In this document: piece after piece, positions 58,854 to 64,000 of the stretch
Layout: every line of letters starts with the position of its first letter
Numbering within the stretch: the stretch's first letter is position 1
Origin: Oscillospiraceae bacterium
GTDB taxonomy: Bacteria > Bacillota > Clostridia > Oscillospirales > CAG-272
Reading direction: 5' to 3'
Assembly (NCBI GenBank): GCA_015063325.1
Contig: SVUK01000016.1
Span: forward strand, 1 to 64,000
Length of the DNA: 64,000 nucleotides
Notes under the pieces: generated by a model
The model's input: the letters and a program-made list of their open reading frames with translations, nothing else
Told to the model about the DNA's origin: nothing
The model's database searches: none
Made by a program: the position numbers and the translations under genes

Positions 58854-59821
58854 TTTTCTTCCTTATTAAAGTTTCACCCTGTCCATCACGCGAGCATATA
58901 ATTTTGTTTTCTCGCCTCATCCACCGTGCAAGCACGGTCCCCCTTCCCCTGCGAGGGGAAGGCAAATTACGCGATTCTTTCATTATAGGGATATTGTTTG
59001 TCCGATTCGTTTCATTTGTTTGAAACTTATCTAAATTTTCCAAATAGTTTTGAAGTCATTTTGCATTTCTTCATTCGAGGCGGAGACTTTGTCTGCTTCC
59101 CCTGTTGCAGTACACCCCCCCACCGCCGGCGCTCTGTGCCCGAGTGACAGCGGTCAAAATTTTGAAGCGGCAACGCCGCGCTACAAAATTTTGGGCACCG
59201 CAACAGGGGAAGGCAAAGAAAGCGTTTCTCTGCAAATAGAATTTCATCTTTCTGACATGTTTCCTTTTTGAAACGCCATTATATGTCTCAAATTAATCCG
59301 AAAATTATTTTGTTTTTCTTTATCCGAAGTGAAGATTTTGTCTGCCTTCCCCTCGCAGGGGAAGGGGGACCGCGTTAGCGGTGGATGAGGCGAAAAAAAC
59401 GCGGATTAAAAGCACGGAGCAACGCCGCGCTACAAAATTTTGGGCACCGCAACAGGGGAAGGCAAAGAAAGCGTTTCTCTGCAAATAGAATTTCATCTTT
59501 CTGACATGTTTCCTTTTTGAAACGCCATTATATGTCTCAAATTAATCTGAAAATTATTTTGTTTTTCTTTGTCCGAAGCGGTGATTTTGTCTGCCTTCCC
59601 CTCGCAGGGGAAGGGGGACCGCGTTAGCGGTGGATGAGGCGAAAAAAACGCGGATTAAAAGCACGGAAGGTCCGCGCTTCGCGCGAAGGAAGGTCGTGGA
59701 GCTTTGCTCCACACCTCACCCTCTTTTTTGAAAAAAAGAGGGGCAAAAAACTTCAAACCAACGAGGCAAAAGAACTTCTTCTCTTCCCTTTTTCCAGTTT
59801 TTTTGGAAGGGTGGGGAGTTT
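58854..59821. repeat. repeat field without genes, including a 249-bp tandem duplication
   Basis: Two tandem units (59170-59418 and 59419-59667) are nearly identical. Each contains a CAAAATTTTG..GCACCGCAACAGGGG R3 end, an AT-rich spacer, and the hairpin CTTCCCCTCGCAGGGGAAGGG followed by GACCGCGTTAGCGGT. A third copy of the GGGGAAGG hairpin lies at about 58940-58965. R2 sequence (GTGGAGCTTTGCTCCAC) begins near 59690. No coding region is seen. Confidence 0.85.
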
Positions 59822-59873
59822 GAGGGGCGGGAAACCTCTTTTTTCAAAAAAGGGTTTCCCGCCCCTCAAGGTC
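59822..59873. terminator. R1 hairpin downstream of gyrA
   Basis: GAGGGGCGGGAAACC, T/A-rich loop, GGTTTCCCGCCCCTC, directly after the minus-strand gyrA stop. The arms differ from other R1 copies in a compensating way (GCGGG/CCCGC). Confidence 0.85.
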
Positions 59874-59876
59874 TCC

Positions 59877-62369
59877 TTACTCCTCCCCTTCCTCTCCTTC
59901 TTCGGGTTCGGCGTGGGGGGTAGTGGTAAAGTTGACAAGTTTCTGATCGTCGGCAAGGCGCATAACGATGACGCCGCCGGCGGTACGGGAACGCGTTGGA
60001 ATTCCGGCAACGGGGGTGCGGATAATTGTGCCGCCGGTAGTGATAAGCATCAGGTCAAGATCATCGTTCACCGAGGCAATACCGGTGAGCGCGCCGCTCT
60101 TTTCGGTGACATTATAGCACTTCATACCGTAGCCGCCGCGGTGCGCCATCAAGCGGAAGTCGTCGAACGGGCTGCGCTTGCCGAAACCGTTTTCGGTAAC
60201 GCAGAGCAATTCCTTTCCCTCTTCCACCAGGGTCACGCCGACAACCTCATCGCCGTCGCGCAGAGAAATTCCGCGCACGCCGCGCGCCGTGCGACCCATG
60301 GCGCGCACCTGCGCTTCGGCAAAACGAACGGCAATACCGCCGCGCGTGGCAAGCATCAGCTCTCTCTCGCCGTCAGTACGGGTAACGAACAAGAGCTCGT
60401 CGCCCTCGTCCAGCGAAATGGCGATTTTGCCGCCTTTGCGCTGGTATTCAAAATCGGAAAGCAGGGTTTTTTTGATCACGCCCCTGCGCGTAACCATGGT
60501 CAGATACTCGTGGTCGGTAAATTCGTCCACAGCGACCACAGCGGTAATTTTTTCCTCGGGCAAAAGCTCCAGAATGTTGACCAAATTCTGCCCCTTGGCG
60601 GTGCGGCTTGCCTCGGGGATCATATAGGCTTTGCGCATTTGCACCTTGCCGGTGTTGGTAAACATTAAGAGGTAGGAATGACTGTTCATGGCAATAACCT
60701 TTTCAATAAAGTCCTCCTCCTTGGTCCCCATTCCAATAATACCCTTGCCGCCGCGGTTTTGCGCGGTGTAGGTATCCGCCGGCAGACGCTTGATGTAGCC
60801 GGCATTGGTGAGCGTGATCACGCAAGCGTGCCGCTCGATCAGATCCTCCAGAACAATCTCCTGCTCCGCCTGAACGATCTCGGTGCGGCGCGGATCGGCA
60901 TACTTGTCGCGGATCTCGGTCATTTCGGTTTTAATGATATCGCGCACCTTGCCGTCGTCGGCAAGAATGCCGCGCAGTTCGGCAACTAGAGCCTCCAGGC
61001 GGGCAAGCTCTTCCTCAATCTTTTCGCGCTCCAAGCCGGTCAAACGACCCAAGGTCATCTCGGCAATCGCCTGCGCCTGCGCGTCGGAAAGCCCGTAGCG
61101 CTCGCAAAGGGCGGCTTTTGCGTCGGGAATGGATTTGGAAGCCTTCATCAGGGCAACAATGTCGTCAATGTTGTCCAAAGCAATCTTGTAGCCTTCAAAA
61201 ATGTGGGCGCGCGCTTCGGCTTTTTCCAGATCGAACTGCGTGCGGCGGCGAATGACCTCTTCCTGGTGGGCAATATAGTGATCCAAAATTTGCGGCAAAG
61301 TCAGCACCTTCGGCTCATTTTTGACCAGCGCCAACAGGTTGACGGCAAAGGTCGCCTGCAGCTGGGTGTAGCGGTAGAGCTGGTTGAGAATGATTTGCGG
61401 ATTGGCGTCGCGGCGGTATTCTACAACAATCCGCATACCGTCTCTGCCCGATTCGTCGCGCAGGTCGGTCAGACCGTCGATCTTCTTTTCCTTGACGCAG
61501 TTTGCAATGGATTCGCAAAGCTGGCTCTTGTTGACGGCGTAGGGGATTTCGGTAAAGATGATCCGGCGCTCCTCTTCCTCAATATTGGCGCGCGCACGCA
61601 CCATCAGGTGCCCCTTACCGGTCGCGTACGCCTGTTTAATCCCGTTGACGCCGTAGATGATGGCACGGGTCGGGAAATCGGGACCTTTCACAAACTCCAT
61701 CAGCTCGTCAACCGTGCATTCGGGGTGATCCATGCGGTAAACCGTCGCGTCCACGATCTCGCCCAGGTTGTGGGGCGGAATATTGGTCGCCATACCAACG
61801 GCAATGCCCATGGAACCGTTGACCAAAAGGTTGGGAAAGCGCGCCGGAAGGACAGAGGGCTCCTGCATACGGTTATCGAAGTTGGGAACCATGGGAACGG
61901 CGTTCTTTTCAATATCGCGCATCATCTCGTCGGAGATCTTGTCCATGCGCGCCTCAGTGTAACGGTATGCGGCAGGCGGATCACCGTCCACCGAGCCGAA
62001 GTTGCCGTGCCCTTCGATCAAAGTATAGCGCATATTAAAATCCTGCGCCATGTGCACCATCGTACCGTAAACCGAGCTGTCGCCGTGTGGGTGATACCGA
62101 CCCAGCACGTTACCAACGGTGGTAGCCGACTTGCGGAAAGGTTTGGAATGGGTCAACCCGTCCTCCCACATCGCGTAAAGAATGCGGCGCTGACCCGGTT
62201 TTAAGCCGTCGCGCACGTCGGGAAGGGCGCGCGCCATGATGACCGACATGGAATACTCGATAAACGAACGTTTGACCTCGCGCTCCATGTGAACGTCAAC
62301 AATTTTCTGTTTTTCAAATAACGCAAGTTCTTCCTCGCGCGAAAGTTCATTTTCTTTTCTCTTATCCAA
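59877..62369 (-). CDS. gyrA: DNA gyrase subunit A
   Basis: An 830-residue breakage-reunion subunit. Start is TTG 62369, with GAAAGGAG 9-10 bases upstream; no ATG fits. [20 protein letters not shown] is near the N terminus, the catalytic Tyr137 lies in [10 protein letters not shown], and the C-terminal beta-pinwheel carries the GyrA box QNRGGKG. In the quinolone-determining region [19 protein letters not shown], Gly102 stands where Escherichia coli has Asp87. It lies 37 bp downstream of gyrB in one operon. Confidence 0.96.
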   Translation of the reverse strand: MDKRKENELSREEELALFEKQKIVDVHMEREVKRSFIEYSMSVIMARALPDVRDGLKPGQRRILYAMWEDGLTHSKPFRKSATTVGNVLGRYHPHGDSSVYGTMVHMAQDFNMRYTLIEGHGNFGSVDGDPPAAYRYTEARMDKISDEMMRDIEKNAVPMVPNFDNRMQEPSVLPARFPNLLVNGSMGIAVGMATNIPPHNLGEIVDATVYRMDHPECTVDELMEFVKGPDFPTRAIIYGVNGIKQAYATGKGHLMVRARANIEEEERRIIFTEIPYAVNKSQLCESIANCVKEKKIDGLTDLRDESGRDGMRIVVEYRRDANPQIILNQLYRYTQLQATFAVNLLALVKNEPKVLTLPQILDHYIAHQEEVIRRRTQFDLEKAEARAHIFEGYKIALDNIDDIVALMKASKSIPDAKAALCERYGLSDAQAQAIAEMTLGRLTGLEREKIEEELARLEALVAELRGILADDGKVRDIIKTEMTEIRDKYADPRRTEIVQAEQEIVLEDLIERHACVITLTNAGYIKRLPADTYTAQNRGGKGIIGMGTKEEDFIEKVIAMNSHSYLLMFTNTGKVQMRKAYMIPEASRTAKGQNLVNILELLPEEKITAVVAVDEFTDHEYLTMVTRRGVIKKTLLSDFEYQRKGGKIAISLDEGDELLFVTRTDGERELMLATRGGIAVRFAEAQVRAMGRTARGVRGISLRDGDEVVGVTLVEEGKELLCVTENGFGKRSPFDDFRLMAHRGGYGMKCYNVTEKSGALTGIASVNDDLDLMLITTGGTIIRTPVAGIPTRSRTAGGVIVMRLADDQKLVNFTTTPHAEPEEGEEGEE

Positions 62370-62406
62370 GGCTCTGTTCTCCTTTCAAGCAAAGGGATGG
62401 GGGGAA

Positions 62407-64000
<1,594 letters not shown>

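Overview
The window reads as a chromosomal segment of an uncultured, endospore-lineage Clostridia bacterium (Oscillospirales/Christensenellales-like; the rank is an inference). Evidence: Gram-positive operons (rpmG-secE-nusG-rplK-rplA; rimP-nusA-ylxR-ylxQ-infB; gyrB-gyrA), many lipoboxes, near-perfect SigA promoters (TTGACA-N17-TATAAT), strong GGAGG ribosome sites, and sporulation genes: a SipL-like DUF3794/LysM protein and a 30-codon SpoVM. No rRNA, CRISPR array or complete IS element was seen.

Layout. 1-3200: tRNA-Ser(CGA) followed by an AT-rich cassette (an XRE regulator and two family-2 glycosyltransferases) bracketed by a 150-bp direct repeat that contains the tRNA 3' end. 3.3-12 kb: surface and secreted proteins, namely a small lipoprotein, a 2006-residue Listeria-Bacteroides-repeat membrane protein, two BspA-like leucine-rich lipoproteins and a truncated third. 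12-13.8 kb: a sigma-like/Cys-rich gene pair divergent from a LexA-type autocleavable repressor. 14-20 kb: ABC-F ATPase, a broken dihydrolipoamide dehydrogenase, rsmA, and a GH13 glycosidase. 20-26 kb: BMP-type nucleoside ABC transporter and xpt (purine salvage). 26.5-29.9 kb: an S4-domain stub, a beta-helix lipoprotein, and a flavodoxin under a MerR-type promoter. 30-34.6 kb: hisS, a lipase-like hydrolase, ruvX, a membrane protein, thiN. 35-37.3 kb: the L1/L11/NusG/SecE/L33 operon. 37.6-50.2 kb: a NERD protein, small membrane proteins, a Cys-repeat lipoprotein, SipL, a leucine-rich/cyclophilin fusion lipoprotein, an ECF S component, YczE-like, ThyX-like and HAD proteins, a Cys-rich micro-peptide, and a 622-residue membrane protein. 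51-57.2 kb: the nusA-infB operon, a Nudix hydrolase, spoVM and an HPr-like protein. 57.8-64 kb: a lipoprotein, a DUF559 protein, gyrA, and gyrB running off the end.

The most unusual feature is the intergenic space. Three nested families recur: (R1) long perfect hairpins directly after stop codons; (R2) a multi-hairpin module whose stems differ between copies by compensating changes; and (R3) a ~195-bp element found in three full copies, each inserted into an R1/R2 module, plus terminal fragments. R3 fragments also abut a truncated gene and lie inside a 249-bp tandem duplication. A second theme is a shared CATANNNT box with an upstream element 16 bp away ahead of sipL, spoVM and the Cys-rich peptide gene, which suggests control by a mother-cell sigma factor. 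All functional calls rest on reading motifs by eye; no database search was run.
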